Below, piece by piece: positions 7,991 to 16,463 of a stretch of 64,000 nucleotides of DNA. The notes beneath the pieces were generated by a model. It was not told where the DNA came from and searched no databases. It saw nothing but the letters and a program-made list of their open reading frames with translations. The DNA comes from Corynebacterium auris (GTDB lineage: Bacteria > Actinomycetota > Actinomycetes > Mycobacteriales > Mycobacteriaceae). The stretch lies in contig NZ_CP047047.1 in assembly GCF_030408575.1 (NCBI RefSeq), positions 2,163,275 through 2,227,274 on the forward strand, written 5' to 3'. The stretch's first letter is position 1, and each line of letters opens with the position of its first letter. The position numbers and the translations under genes were made by a program.

Positions 7991-9332
7991 GGCCTGGGGC
8001 GTTGTCCTCGTCCTCGCCGTGACGTGGCCCTTCTTCCTCCCGGGCGAGTCTTTCGCGTTGCGCGACATGATGGTGCTACCGGACATGGCGCTCACGCGCG
8101 CGGCGCTGGGGTTAGGCGACCTGCCCGCGCGCAACGTCCCGCAGGATGCGCTGCTCGGCGCGCTGCCCTTTCCCGTGCTCATCGTGCGGGTCATGGCGGT
8201 GGCGGCGGCCGGATGCGCAGCCTGGGCCGGGTGGCGCGCGGCGGACTCCGCGTGGGGAAAGGCGGCCGCGATGACGGTGGCGGTGTGGAATCCCTTCGTC
8301 GTGGAGCGCCTGCTGCAGGGGCAGTGGTCGCTGGCCGTGGCGGCGTGGCTCATGCCCTGGATCGCTCTCGCTCCGGCGTGGGGGTGGCGCTGGCTGGCGT
8401 CGCTCACACCCACCGGGGCGCTCGCCTCGCTCGCGGCCTCGCGCAGCGTCGGCACCGCCGTGTTTTCCGCGGCGCTGTGCCTGCCGTGGGTGGTCCCGGC
8501 TGTCCTCGCGGGCGGCGGGACGTCCTCGGCCGCGTCGGTGGAGGTCTTCGCCCCGCGCGCGGAGGAGGCGGCGGGCACCCTGGGCTCGCTCGCTGGGCTG
8601 GGCGGGATCTGGAACGCGGCGGCGGTGCCGGCCTCCCGGGAGGCCGGCTTCGCGGTGTTCGGCATCGTTCTCTTTGTCGTGCTTGCCTTCGGCTGGCGCG
8701 GGGTCCCGGCGCGCCTGCTGCTCCTCGCTGCCGTGGGCTTTGGCGTCGCGCTGCTGTCGTGGGGCGGCGCGCTGACCTGGGCCGTAACCTCCCTTCCCGG
8801 GGGCGGGTTGCTTCGCGACGCCCAAAAGTGGCTCATCCTCGCGCTGCCCGCGTTCGTCTGCGCCGCCGGCGCCGTGCCGCTGCGCGCCGCCCCGGCGGCC
8901 CTGGCGCTGGCGCTGCTGCAGGTCCCGGACGCCGCCGTGGCCGTCTCCGCGCTGCGGCCGGTCAGCGACGTGGCGGCCCCCGCCGTCGACGACCGGGGCC
9001 GCGACGTCTTCTTCGTGGACCGGCCGGCGCTCGTGCTGCGCTCGGACGGCGTCCCGGCGGTCGACCCGGCGCCCAAGGTGATGAACGTGGTGGAGCCGGG
9101 CGAGCTCGTCGTCGACGGCGTGGTTGTGGACGAGGCCTCGCCGCGGTGGCGCCGCGCCGCAGCGCAGGTCGACGACCCGGCAGCGCTGCGCCGGCTGGGC
9201 ATTGGCCTGGTGGTGCACCCGGACGGGAGCGCGACGGAGACGGGGGCGCCGGCGCGCGGCCTGCCCCCGCTGGGAGTGGCGCTGCTGGTGGCGTGGGTGG
9301 CGATGGGCTTGTGGGGAATGACCCGCCGTTAA
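7971..9332 (+). CDS. Multi-spanning membrane protein, possibly GT-C-like
   Basis: 453 residues if translation begins at the TTG at 7971, which overlaps the DUF3068 stop. The frame stays open upstream, but that part is a shadow of DUF3068. The first two thirds hold roughly seven to eight hydrophobic helices separated by short loops. The motif WNPFVVERLLQGQWSL near residue 108 resembles loops in large GT-C-type arabinofuranosyl or mannosyl transferases. The last 130 residues are mostly soluble (VDDRGRDVFFVDRPA onward) before a final helix and RR. No canonical GT-C aspartate motif is clear at the N-terminus beyond LRDMMVLPDM. Position between DUF3068 and GT4 genes suggests envelope glycan work, which is inference. 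Confidence 0.65.
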   Translation: MPLRAARAWGVVLVLAVTWPFFLPGESFALRDMMVLPDMALTRAALGLGDLPARNVPQDALLGALPFPVLIVRVMAVAAAGCAAWAGWRAADSAWGKAAAMTVAVWNPFVVERLLQGQWSLAVAAWLMPWIALAPAWGWRWLASLTPTGALASLAASRSVGTAVFSAALCLPWVVPAVLAGGGTSSAASVEVFAPRAEEAAGTLGSLAGLGGIWNAAAVPASREAGFAVFGIVLFVVLAFGWRGVPARLLLLAAVGFGVALLSWGGALTWAVTSLPGGGLLRDAQKWLILALPAFVCAAGAVPLRAAPAALALALLQVPDAAVAVSALRPVSDVAAPAVDDRGRDVFFVDRPALVLRSDGVPAVDPAPKVMNVVEPGELVVDGVVVDEASPRWRRAAAQVDDPAALRRLGIGLVVHPDGSATETGAPARGLPPLGVALLVAWVAMGLWGMTRR

Positions 9333-9563
9333 CCTTTAGTTAACCTCACTCCTGGACGTCCGTTCATTGGATTTCACCCATTGTTATAAACTGGTTATAT
9401 GCCTTCCTACCAGCGCAAACAGGGCGATAAGTGGGCATTTCCCCACAATTTTTCGCCGTTCGGCGGCCGCGGCCTTGCATGGGTAAAAACCGGGTTATAA
9501 AGTTAACCGCAGTTGAACGAAAGGTTACGTGCTGACGTGACCGCGATTCGAGCAGGAAGGGTG
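9333..9563. other. AT-rich intergenic leader of the small-ORF cluster
   Basis: A 231-base gap that is markedly more AT-rich than its flanks. It contains AACCTTTAGTTAACC just after the membrane-protein stop, several TTATAA/GGTTAT elements (about 9384-9400 and 9490-9500), and GTTAACCGCAGTT near 9502. These could include a promoter for the three small ORFs that follow. I cannot fix a start site and see no convincing terminator hairpin. Confidence 0.35.
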
Positions 9564-9671
9564 ATGCACGACATGAGCCACGCACTGATCCGGCCGCTGC
9601 GCCAGGAAGCCGTCGATAGGCGCTCCGCGGCGAAGGTCGCGATCACCACTTGCAACCCCGACTCGAACTAA
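9564..9671 (+). CDS. Putative 35-residue peptide upstream of the small-protein pair
   Basis: ATG at 9564 (an overlapping GTG at 9561 and an internal ATG at 9573 are alternatives), preceded by AGGAAGGG at 9554-9561 and ending in TAA at 9669-9671. The product is basic in its middle (RPLRQEAVDRRSAAK) with a single Cys near the end, and has no signal peptide or membrane helix. The next gene's Shine-Dalgarno begins a few bases after the stop, so this could be a leader peptide of the following two genes. It shares no obvious similarity with them. Coding status rests only on the ribosome-binding site and spacing. Confidence 0.35.
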   Translation: MHDMSHALIRPLRQEAVDRRSAAKVAITTCNPDSN

Positions 9672-9689
9672 CCCCCAGGAGGAAAAACC

Positions 9690-9872
9690 ATGGCCAAGAA
9701 GAACATCAACCTCAACACCATCCGCGAGGCCCTGAGCACCAACCGCCACCGCGGGAACCGGGTCCGCGAGACCTACGAGAACGCCCACAGCAAAGACAAC
9801 GCCGACGTCGATTTCATGCCGCTGTTCATCGAGGCCGAAATGCTCGGCCGGATGCGCTTCGGCTCTCTCTAA
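9690..9872 (+). CDS. Small protein A of a tandem paralogous pair
   Basis: A 60-residue soluble, charged protein of no family I recognise. It starts MAKKNINLNTIREAL and ends DFMPLFIEAEMLGRMRFGSL. A strong ribosome-binding site AGGAGG sits 7 bases before the ATG. The neighbour at 9897 has the same frame (xKKxIxxxxIRE at the N-terminus and EAEMLxRxRxGxL at the C-terminus) with an extra 14 residues in the middle, so the two are tandem duplicates that have diverged. There is no signal peptide, membrane helix or cysteine. Convergent with the GT4 gene; the function is unknown. Confidence 0.72.
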   Translation: MAKKNINLNTIREALSTNRHRGNRVRETYENAHSKDNADVDFMPLFIEAEMLGRMRFGSL

Positions 9873-9896
9873 CAATTCCCCAAGGAGGGAAACACC

Positions 9897-10121
9897 ATGA
9901 CCAAGAAGACCATCGACTTCAGCATCATCCGCGAGAAGGCCCTGCGCAACATTCGCGAGGACCTCATCTCCACCTGGTCTGACCGCTACGCGGAGAACCA
10001 GATCAGCGACAACTTCGACTCCGTCCTTGCCTCGCACCGCGAAAAGGCAACGGTGGACAACTTCCTGCCCGTACTCGTCGAGGCCGAGATGCTCGACCGC
10101 CTGCGCAGCGGCGCGCTCTAA
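9897..10121 (+). CDS. Small protein B of a tandem paralogous pair
   Basis: 74 residues, paralogous to the protein at 9690-9872: MTKKTIDFSIIREKAL at the N-terminus and NFLPVLVEAEMLDRLRSGAL at the C-terminus. The middle (about residues 17-52) is helical, amphipathic and acidic/basic mixed. The ribosome-binding site AAGGAGGG precedes the ATG. The TAA overlaps the last bases of the convergent GT4 gene (stop TAG on the other strand), so the two 3' ends share four bases with no room for a terminator. No domain is recognised. The shared C-terminal EAEML-R-R-G-L motif may be an interaction or processing signal, which is inference. Confidence 0.72.
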   Translation: MTKKTIDFSIIREKALRNIREDLISTWSDRYAENQISDNFDSVLASHREKATVDNFLPVLVEAEMLDRLRSGAL

Positions 10122-11182
10122 CCACCCGCGAGCAGCTGCGCGAACTTGCGCCCCGACTCCTCCCAGGAGTAACGCGCGGCGCAGGCGCGCGCGGCAGCGC
10201 CGAGGCGGGCGCGTGCGGGGGCGTCGTCAAGCAACGCCCTCGTGACCTCGATAAACTCAGCGCGATTGCGCGCCAGGCGGCCTGTGGCCCCGTCGACGAC
10301 GGAGTCCCGCAGGCCGCCTGCGTCGTAGTAGCCCACGGTGGGCACCCCGTGCTGCGCCGCCTCCGTCACCGCGATCCCCCAGCCCTCCTTCGCGCTGGGC
10401 ATGAGGTGCAGCTCCGCCCGCTCGAGCAGGGCGTGCTTGTGCGCCTCGTTGACGTGCCCGTGGAACACCACCTTGTCGCCGTAGGGCTCGGCGTAGGCGC
10501 GCAGCTTATCCTCCCACCAGCCGGACCCCACGATGTCGAGCACCACCCCGTCGAGTTCCGCGACCGCGTCGATGGCGTGTTCGAGGCGCTTGTGCGGCAC
10601 CAGGCGCGAGAGGGTGAGGACGTGGACGAGGCCGTCGTCGACAAGCGAGGGCACCCCCTCGGGCACCGGGTCGGCCCCGTTTTCCACAATCGCGATGTCG
10701 CTGGGGGCGACGCCGAGGGCCACCAGGTCCGCCTTCGACGCCTCCGACACCGTCACGTACTGCGCCCCGCGATAGACCCACGGGGCCACCACGGACTCCA
10801 ACAGCCACCCGAAGCGCCCGATGAACGGGCCTGCGACCGGCCACTGCTCCTTGTGGCAGTGGTGAGTCAGCAGCACCGACCGCGCCCGCGAGTACGCACG
10901 CGCGAAGAAAGGAATGCCATTTTGGGTGTCCACGATGACGTCCGGGCGGTGCCTCCACACCGACAGCGGCGCCAGCAGGTACACCCCGTACTTCCCGCCC
11001 GCGCGCTCGTAGCGCACCCCGCCACGCGTCGAGCGCCGCGGCGCGTCCGTGTGCTTCGCCGTGCGGTAGACCACCTCGTGGCCCCGCCCGGCGAGGTATT
11101 CCCCCACGCGTTCGAGGTAGCGCTCCGAACCGCCGCCCTGCGGGTGGGTGGTATCGCGCCAGCATAGGAGAAGTATCTTCAT
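10118..11182 (-). CDS. Family 4 glycosyltransferase (GT-B fold)
   Basis: 354 residues. The N-terminal Rossmann half opens MKILLLCWRDTTHPQGGGSERYLERV with the glycine-rich donor loop. The C-terminal half has LTLSRLVPHKRLEHAID (nucleotide-sugar binding) and the retaining E-x7-E type motif in PSAKEGWGIAVTEAAQHGVP. No membrane helix, so it is cytosolic or membrane-associated. It sits in the conserved cell-envelope cluster and starts 5 bases from the divergent methyltransferase. The sugar and acceptor are unknown; lipid-linked envelope glycans such as phosphatidylinositol mannosides are reasonable candidates. Confidence 0.88.
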   Translation of the reverse strand: MKILLLCWRDTTHPQGGGSERYLERVGEYLAGRGHEVVYRTAKHTDAPRRSTRGGVRYERAGGKYGVYLLAPLSVWRHRPDVIVDTQNGIPFFARAYSRARSVLLTHHCHKEQWPVAGPFIGRFGWLLESVVAPWVYRGAQYVTVSEASKADLVALGVAPSDIAIVENGADPVPEGVPSLVDDGLVHVLTLSRLVPHKRLEHAIDAVAELDGVVLDIVGSGWWEDKLRAYAEPYGDKVVFHGHVNEAHKHALLERAELHLMPSAKEGWGIAVTEAAQHGVPTVGYYDAGGLRDSVVDGATGRLARNRAEFIEVTRALLDDAPARARLGAAARACAARYSWEESGRKFAQLLAGG

Positions 11183-11187
11183 AGGTT

Positions 11188-11946
11188 ATGTACCGTACCC
11201 GCCGCCTGGCCACGCTCCGCCGTTCCCTTCGGCTTCTGCGGTCCTTCCCCTACGAGCAGGTGCGCCCGAGCATCTTCTACTCCGGCCTCGCGCGCGATAC
11301 GCGCCAGCTTCTCGACGCCCTCTCCACCGACCTCGCCGGCACGCCCGTCCGCGGCGTACGCGTGCTCGACGTCGGCGGCGGACCCGGCTACTTCGCCGAC
11401 GCCTTCGCCGACTCCTTCTACGTCGGCCTGGAGCCCAGCGTCTCCGAGATGAGCGCGGCCGGGCTCACCGGCTACGGCGCGGTACGCGGCGACGGCGCCG
11501 CCCTGCCCTTTGCCGACGCCTCCTTCGACCTCGTCTACTCCTCCAACGTGGCCGAGCACATCCCCAACTGGCGCGACATGGGTGCAGAGATGCTGCGCGT
11601 GTGCCGCCCCGGCGGGCTGGTCGTGCTGTCCTACACCGTGTGGCTCGGCCCCTTCGGCGGCCACGAGACCGGACTGTGGGAGCACTACGTCGGCGGCGAG
11701 TTCGCCCGGCGCCGCTACGTGAGAAAGCACGGCCGCGAGCCGAAAAACGTGTGGGGCACCTCGCTTTTCGACGTCTCCGCCGCCGCCGGCCTCAACTGGG
11801 CCCGCGAGATGCAGACAGCGGGGACAGGCGAGTTCGTGTTCGCCTTTCCCCGCTACCACCCCCGGTGGGCGTGGTGGCTCACGCGCGTCCCGCTGCTGCG
11901 CGAGTTCGCAGTGTCCAACCTCGTGGTGGTGCTGCGCGCAAGGTAA
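11188..11946 (+). CDS. Class I SAM-dependent methyltransferase
   Basis: 252 residues. A methyltransferase-11-like core shows motif I VLDVGGGPGYFADAF near residue 54, an acidic residue in YVGLEPS, motif II around GDGAALPFADASFDLVYSSNVAEHI, and motif III in CRPGGLVVLSYTVW. N-terminal residues 1-40 are basic (RTRRLATLRRSLRLLRSFPYEQ). The C-terminal third includes FAFPRYHPRWAWWLTRVPLLREFAV, partly hydrophobic and possibly membrane-associating. It diverges from the GT4 gene with a 5-base gap, so the two share one promoter region within each other's 5' ends. The substrate is unknown. It is the last core gene before the 18 kb insertion. Confidence 0.85.
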   Translation: MYRTRRLATLRRSLRLLRSFPYEQVRPSIFYSGLARDTRQLLDALSTDLAGTPVRGVRVLDVGGGPGYFADAFADSFYVGLEPSVSEMSAAGLTGYGAVRGDGAALPFADASFDLVYSSNVAEHIPNWRDMGAEMLRVCRPGGLVVLSYTVWLGPFGGHETGLWEHYVGGEFARRRYVRKHGREPKNVWGTSLFDVSAAAGLNWAREMQTAGTGEFVFAFPRYHPRWAWWLTRVPLLREFAVSNLVVVLRAR

Positions 11947-12067
11947 AACGCCGGTTTTCGGAACCGCTTATTTCACCCAGACAAGGACATTCCCTTTGCA
12001 CTTCCCTGAGAGGTTGTGAACGGTGTGAATGAAGGGGGCCTCCGGTAGGGGTGTAGGTATCCAGCCG

Positions 12068-12323
12068 AATGTTAGGACCACGTGTTTAGTAACGGTGTGG
12101 TGAGTATCGAGTAACGCCCGGGTGAGTATCGAGTAACACCCGGGCGTTTTGGGGTTTCGGTGGGGTTATTAGGCCAGTCGCATGTTGGTGCCTTCGAGTG
12201 TGATGATTTCGGCGCCGGCGACGAGTCGGTTGAGGATGGATTCGGCGATGACGGCATCCGGGATGGATTTGTACCACTCGTCGGGTGTGAACTGGGATGT
12301 CACGATGGTGGATCCGCGGGGTT
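12068..12323 (-). mobile_element. IS21-type terminus with truncated istB
   Basis: Practically identical to 24589-24843: the TGTTAGGACCACG terminus, two direct GTGAGTATCGAGTAAC motifs, and the last 51 codons of istB (stop at 12168-12170). It is cut at 12323 by the end of IS3 element A. This marks the left edge of the insertion; chromosomal sequence ends about 120 bases upstream without a visible gene. Confidence 0.85.
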
Positions 12324-12361
12324 GGGCCCGACCCCTGGGAAGTGGGCACAGGGAATTGAAC

Positions 12362-13260
12362 TTATGCGGTCAGGGTGAGTTTACCGCAGGTGCGGTTTTC
12401 GTACTCGATGGGCGAGAGATAATCGCACCATGAGTGTCTGCGCTTCTGGTTGTAGCGCACACACCACGCGAAGACGTCCCGTCTGGCGTGCAGCATCGAG
12501 TCGAAGCATGTCCGGTTGTGCAGCACCTCGCGTTTTACTGTCGCGTTGAACGACTCCGCCAGCGCGTTGTCTGCGCTTGTTCCCACCGCCCCCATCGATT
12601 GGGTCACCCCTAGCATCGTGCATCGTGAGCGAAATGCCTTCGAGGTATAGACACTGCCGTGATCTGAATGAAAAATCGCTCCTTTCAGACTGCCCCGGGC
12701 GCGCCGCGCTGAGTCCAACGCATCGATAACCAGATCGACGCGCATGTGGCAAGCAATAGAAAATCCCACCAGCCTGCGGGAATAACAATCGATCACGGTG
12801 GCAAGATACATAGTGCCGCCACCGGATACCGGCAGGTAGGTAATGTCGCCGACAAGCACGCGATTCGGCGCCGGGGCATGAAACTGCCTGCGAACAAGAT
12901 CCGCAAAAGACACTGCGGCCAGCATCTGCCACGGTGGTGCGCACGCGACGTTTCTTCGTCAAACCCCTGGATGCCCATGGCCTTCATGATGCGTGCAACG
13001 CGTTTGTGATTGACCACCTCATGCGCCCCCGAATCAGAATCGTTCAACACCGCGGCGATGCGCTTGGCTCCGTAGAGTCCGTGTTCGTCGGTGAACACAG
13101 TGCGGATACGAGCACCAAGAACAGCATCGTCAACAACCCTGCTGACGGCGCGCGGCCTGCGTCTTTTTCCACTTGTAATAGGAAGATCGCTGCACCTTCA
13201 GCACGTCGCACATCCGTGTGAGCGAAAACTCGGTGCGATGGTCCCAGATGAACGTGAAGC
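12362..13260 (-). pseudogene. IS3-family transposase OrfB, element A, frameshifted
   Basis: Read through three frames, it gives a near-complete OrfB: MCDVLKVQRSSYYKWKK at the 5' side, then VFTDEHGLYGAKRIAAVL in a second frame (12793-13098), then VLVGDITYLPVSGGG to the end in a third (12362-12925). The DDE core is present (GDITYL, HSDHGSVYTS, NALAESFNATVKRE), as is the C-terminal YNQKRRHSWCDYLSPIEYEN. Frame changes fall near 13135 and 12930. A programmed frameshift in IS3 elements joins orfA to orfB, not these places, so this copy is inactive. Confidence 0.85.
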
Positions 13261-13263
13261 GGA

Positions 13264-13569
13264 TCACAAGCCCATCTCTTTCGCACAATACTGCGCCGCC
13301 TTGCGAAGGATATCTCGCTGTTGTTGAAGAAGCCGGTTGTGCTTCTCGAGCTGTCGGATCCGCTCTGAATCCGATGCTTTTCGGGCTCGAGCTGCGGCAT
13401 CAATCGCGCGGGCTTTTTTGCCCGTGCCGTAGCGCTTGACCCAGGCAGCGAGACTGCCACGGTTAACACCGAGATCATGAGCAACCGAGTCAAGAGACAC
13501 ACCGTCTGTGTCTTCATACATCGCGACCGCGTCGCGCTTGAACTCCTCAGAGTAGGACTTACGAGGCAT
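13264..13569 (-). CDS. IS3-family OrfA, element A
   Basis: 101 residues: MPRKSYSEEFKRDAVAMYED, helix-turn-helix DSVAHDLGVNRGSLAAWVKRYG, and a leucine-zipper-like tail IRQLEKHNRLLQQQRDILRKAAQY. This is the DNA-binding OrfA of an IS3 group element. It is intact, but its OrfB partner is frameshifted, so it may at most act as a repressor of related elements. Confidence 0.9.
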   Translation of the reverse strand: MPRKSYSEEFKRDAVAMYEDTDGVSLDSVAHDLGVNRGSLAAWVKRYGTGKKARAIDAAARARKASDSERIRQLEKHNRLLQQQRDILRKAAQYCAKEMGL

Positions 13570-13609
13570 GAACAGAGACTACCTTCCTCCGGCTATCAAC
13601 CGGGGCTAG

Positions 13610-14364
<755 letters not shown>

Positions 14365-14612
14365 TTGATCGGCTGATCTGCTTTCTCATTGAGTTCGATG
14401 GTCATTCTCCTGACTCCGATGGTGCCGTCGAATTCCCGGTGATACTCGCGCATGCGCTTAACCAGCGCTTTGTCGGCGTCTCGGCGGGCGGCGCGGGCGT
14501 CGTATCCGGCCCGCCATCTGTAGAAGCTCGACCGGCTCAGGCCGAGTACCTGGCACAACCGCTTCACCCCGTGGGTGGTGTGGTGGTCGTCAACGAACTG
14601 GAAGCGGCTCAC
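14365..14612 (-). pseudogene. IS3 OrfB N-terminal fragment, element C
   Basis: Begins MSRFQFVDDHHTTHGVKRLC and continues through SRSSFYRWRAGYDARAARR and MREYHREFDGTIGVRRM, i.e. the HTH_21 region of IS3 OrfB. The coding sequence then runs into element B. The missing remainder is at 15074-15740. Confidence 0.85.
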
Positions 14613-14938
14613 CAGGTCGTCTCTCCCGCGAAATATTTGGCCGCCTTGCGCAGAATGTCGCGCTCGGTCGTCAGCTTCACTGTTTCGGCTTTCAGGCGTT
14701 GGACCTCTGACCGCAGGCGGACCAGCTCATCCTCGGGGTCCAGCCCCTGGTCGGCACCAGCGGGGGACGTCGAGGGAATCTGCCCTCGGTCCCGACGGGC
14801 CTTGTGGACCCAGGTCTTCAGCGTGCCGCGGGCGATCCCGAGGTCTTCCGAGATCGAGGAATACGAGGCTCCCTCGGTGGTCTCGTAGAGCCCGACCGCG
14901 TCGGCTTTGAATTCATCGGAGTAAGTGTTTTTCGGCAT
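14609..14938 (-). CDS. IS3-family OrfA, element C
   Basis: 109 residues: MPKNTYSDEFKADAVGLYET, helix-turn-helix SISEDLGIARGTLKTWVHKAR, a linker of about 20 residues, and the zipper ELVRLRSEVQRLKAETVKLTTERDILRKAAKYF (shown here only as a helical heptad region). Typical OrfA of the IS51/IS1604-like IS3 groups. It overlaps the OrfB start by four bases (14609-14612), the usual geometry for translational coupling or -1 frameshifting. OrfB is split, so the element is dead. Confidence 0.88.
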   Translation of the reverse strand: MPKNTYSDEFKADAVGLYETTEGASYSSISEDLGIARGTLKTWVHKARRDRGQIPSTSPAGADQGLDPEDELVRLRSEVQRLKAETVKLTTERDILRKAAKYFAGETTW

Positions 14939-15006
14939 AGTGTCTCAGCTTTCTCCGGTCCAGTCCGGACCAGTTCCAGCGTGTCCACTAAACGGGGGTC
15001 AGGCCC

Positions 15007-15056
15007 GAAACTCCTTCTGGATCAGAGCCTCACACACAAAACACCTGACACCCTCA
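15007..15056. mobile_element. Solo IS256 terminus
   Basis: Fifty bases ending ACACCTGACACCCTCA are the same as 29846-29893 (apart from a base or two), the transposase-5' end of the IS256 element at 28598-29893. No transposase lies here, so it is a leftover of recombination or deletion. It sits just inside the surviving left terminus of element B. Confidence 0.8.
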
Positions 15057-15073
15057 AATTCCTACCCTCCATT
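15057..15073. mobile_element. Surviving left terminus of IS3 element B
   Basis: Read inward (complement strand) it gives CGCCCCGGGTTTAATGGAGG, matching the right terminus at 14335-14364 (GCCCCGAGTTTTGTAGAGGG). CAACC flanks both outer sides, consistent with a short target duplication in element C orfB. Confidence 0.6.
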
Positions 15074-15775
15074 AAACCCGGGGCGAACCAACCACAAGCA
15101 CGTGGAACGGCTGATGCGCACCCACAACATCGTCGGTGTGAACCTACGTAAACCGAAGAAGACCACGGTCAAGGACCAGGGCGCACGCGTTGTCGACGAC
15201 TTCCTCAAACGCAAGTTCCGGGCTGAGGCACCGAATCAGGTCTACGTCGGCGACATCACCTACCTGCCCTGCGGGCAGGGCCAATTCCTCTATCTGGCCA
15301 CCGTCATCGACGTGTGCTCCCGGCGTCTGGTCGGCTGGTCGATCGCCGACCACATGCGCACCAGTCTCGTCGAAGACGCCCTGGAAAACGCGGCCCGGGC
15401 GCGGGGCTCGTTGGCCGGGGCCGTATTCCACTCCGACCACGGACGGCAATACACCTCCTCAGCCTTCCAGACCACCTGTCGGCGGCTAGGAGACCGCCAG
15501 TCGATGGGCCGGATCAGCTCGAGTGCGGATAATGCGATGGCCAAGTCGTTCAACGCCTCCCTCAAGCGAGAAACTCTCCAAGGTGCTCGTGGGTGGGACT
15601 CTGCCGAGGTGTGCCGTCACGAGGTCTTCCGGTGAGTCACCCGCTACAACACTCGCCGGCGCCACTCAGCCCTGGACTACCGCTCGCCCCCTGCCTTCGA
15701 GACCGCGACGACGACTGCTACCGTAGGCCTCGTTGCCTAACTGACACCAACGCCGTGTCCACTACTCGGGGGACA
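15074..15775 (+). pseudogene. IS3 OrfB C-terminal part, element C, with internal stop
   Basis: Starts mid-protein at NHKHVERLMRTHNIVGVNLR and carries the complete catalytic core: VGDITYLPCGQGQFLYLATVID, HSDHGRQYTSSAF and ADNAMAKSFNASLKRE. An in-frame TGA at 15633-15635 replaces the usual Trp in FRWVTRYNTRRRHSALDYRSP. The reading frame then continues to TAA at 15738-15740. The element end (TGTCCACTACTCGGGGG) is near 15762-15775. So it is both split and nonsense-mutated. Confidence 0.87.
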
Positions 15776-15894
15776 CCCCCACTCATGGTGCGATTATCTC
15801 TCGCCCATCGAGTACGAAAACCGCACCTGCGGTAAACTCACCCTGACCGCATAAGTTCAATTCCCTGTGTCCACTTTCCAGGGGTCGGGCCCCC
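15776..15894 (+). mobile_element. 3' end remnant of an element A copy
   Basis: Encodes only the last codons of OrfB (SWCDYLSPIEYENRTC, then KLTLTA and stop at 15852-15854) and the terminus CCAGGGGTCGGGCCCC. It is the inverse of 12324-12440. Together with element A it forms a pair of inverted ends around 12.3-15.9 kb. Confidence 0.8.
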
Positions 15895-16329
15895 CACAGC
15901 CGACAACGACGCGCAGCTGGAAGGGAAGCGCGCAAAACCACTAAACAAGGATTCATCTACCCCGCCGCATTCACCGACGACTCCCCCTTCCCCGCCACCA
16001 TCACAGACATCACGCATATGAGCATGGATGAGTTCCTCCCCTTTTCCGCCTGGGAGTACGAAGAGAAAGCCCGCCAGATGCAACGAGAAGACCCCTCGGT
16101 GACATGGATGGAAGCCCTGGATGATTTCTCATCGAGACTGATCCGCATCACTGACCCCGACACCTGGGGCTACCGGGGCCTCATCCTTACAGAGCTCGAT
16201 ATCGCGAGCAAAACCAGCAAGCACACCACCATAAACGCTCTCGCCGAACTCGCCGATCTGGGCTACATGGTCTGGGATCCACTCAACCGCTCACACGTTC
16301 TTTCCATGTCGGCACAACCCGACCTCTAG
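15895..16329 (+). pseudogene. 5'-truncated hypothetical protein
   Basis: The reading frame is open from the IS edge at 15895 to TAG at 16327-16329. An internal ATG at 16018 would give only 103 residues, but the upstream codons look coding (basic run RQRRAAGREARKTTKQ, then IYPAAFTDD). The C-terminal 60 residues (YRGLILTELDIASKTSKHTTINALAELADLGYM) look like a winged helix. No family is recognised; a plasmid- or phage-borne DNA-binding protein is one possibility. It lost its 5' end to the IS insertion and is probably not functional. Confidence 0.5.
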
Positions 16330-16463
16330 CCGTAGAAGACTACCCCCGCACGGAAAAATACTTTCCTCGCCGAGCAAAATCATTCGCTTTGCTTTAGTAT
16401 GGTGATTGGCCGAAGGCTTACTTAATAAAGCCTTGCAATTCACTGCACACAAGGCGGTAGTCT

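Larger units (their letters stand above)
14365..15006 (-). mobile_element. IS3-family element C, 5' half (inverted)
   Basis: Contains the outer end (complement of GTGTCCACTAAACGGGGGTC near 14980-15003), orfA and the first 80 codons of orfB, broken at GVRRMTIELNEKADQPIN where element B was inserted. The continuation NHKHVERLMRTHNIVG lies at 15074 on the opposite strand, so one half has been inverted. Confidence 0.85.

Noticed and set aside
7568..9202. 544-codon minus-strand ORF opposite DUF3068 and the membrane protein
   Set aside because: Low-complexity Ala/Arg/Pro/Ser sequence opposite membrane-protein genes. No ribosome-binding site or domain.
12381..12962. Second reading of element A orfB as a separate 193-residue gene
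   Set aside because: Overlapping out-of-frame reading of the transposase, caused by the frameshift.
16018..16329. Complete 103-residue gene starting at the ATG at 16018
   Set aside because: No clear ribosome-binding site, and the upstream codons in the same frame look coding up to the IS edge, so a truncated larger gene is more likely.
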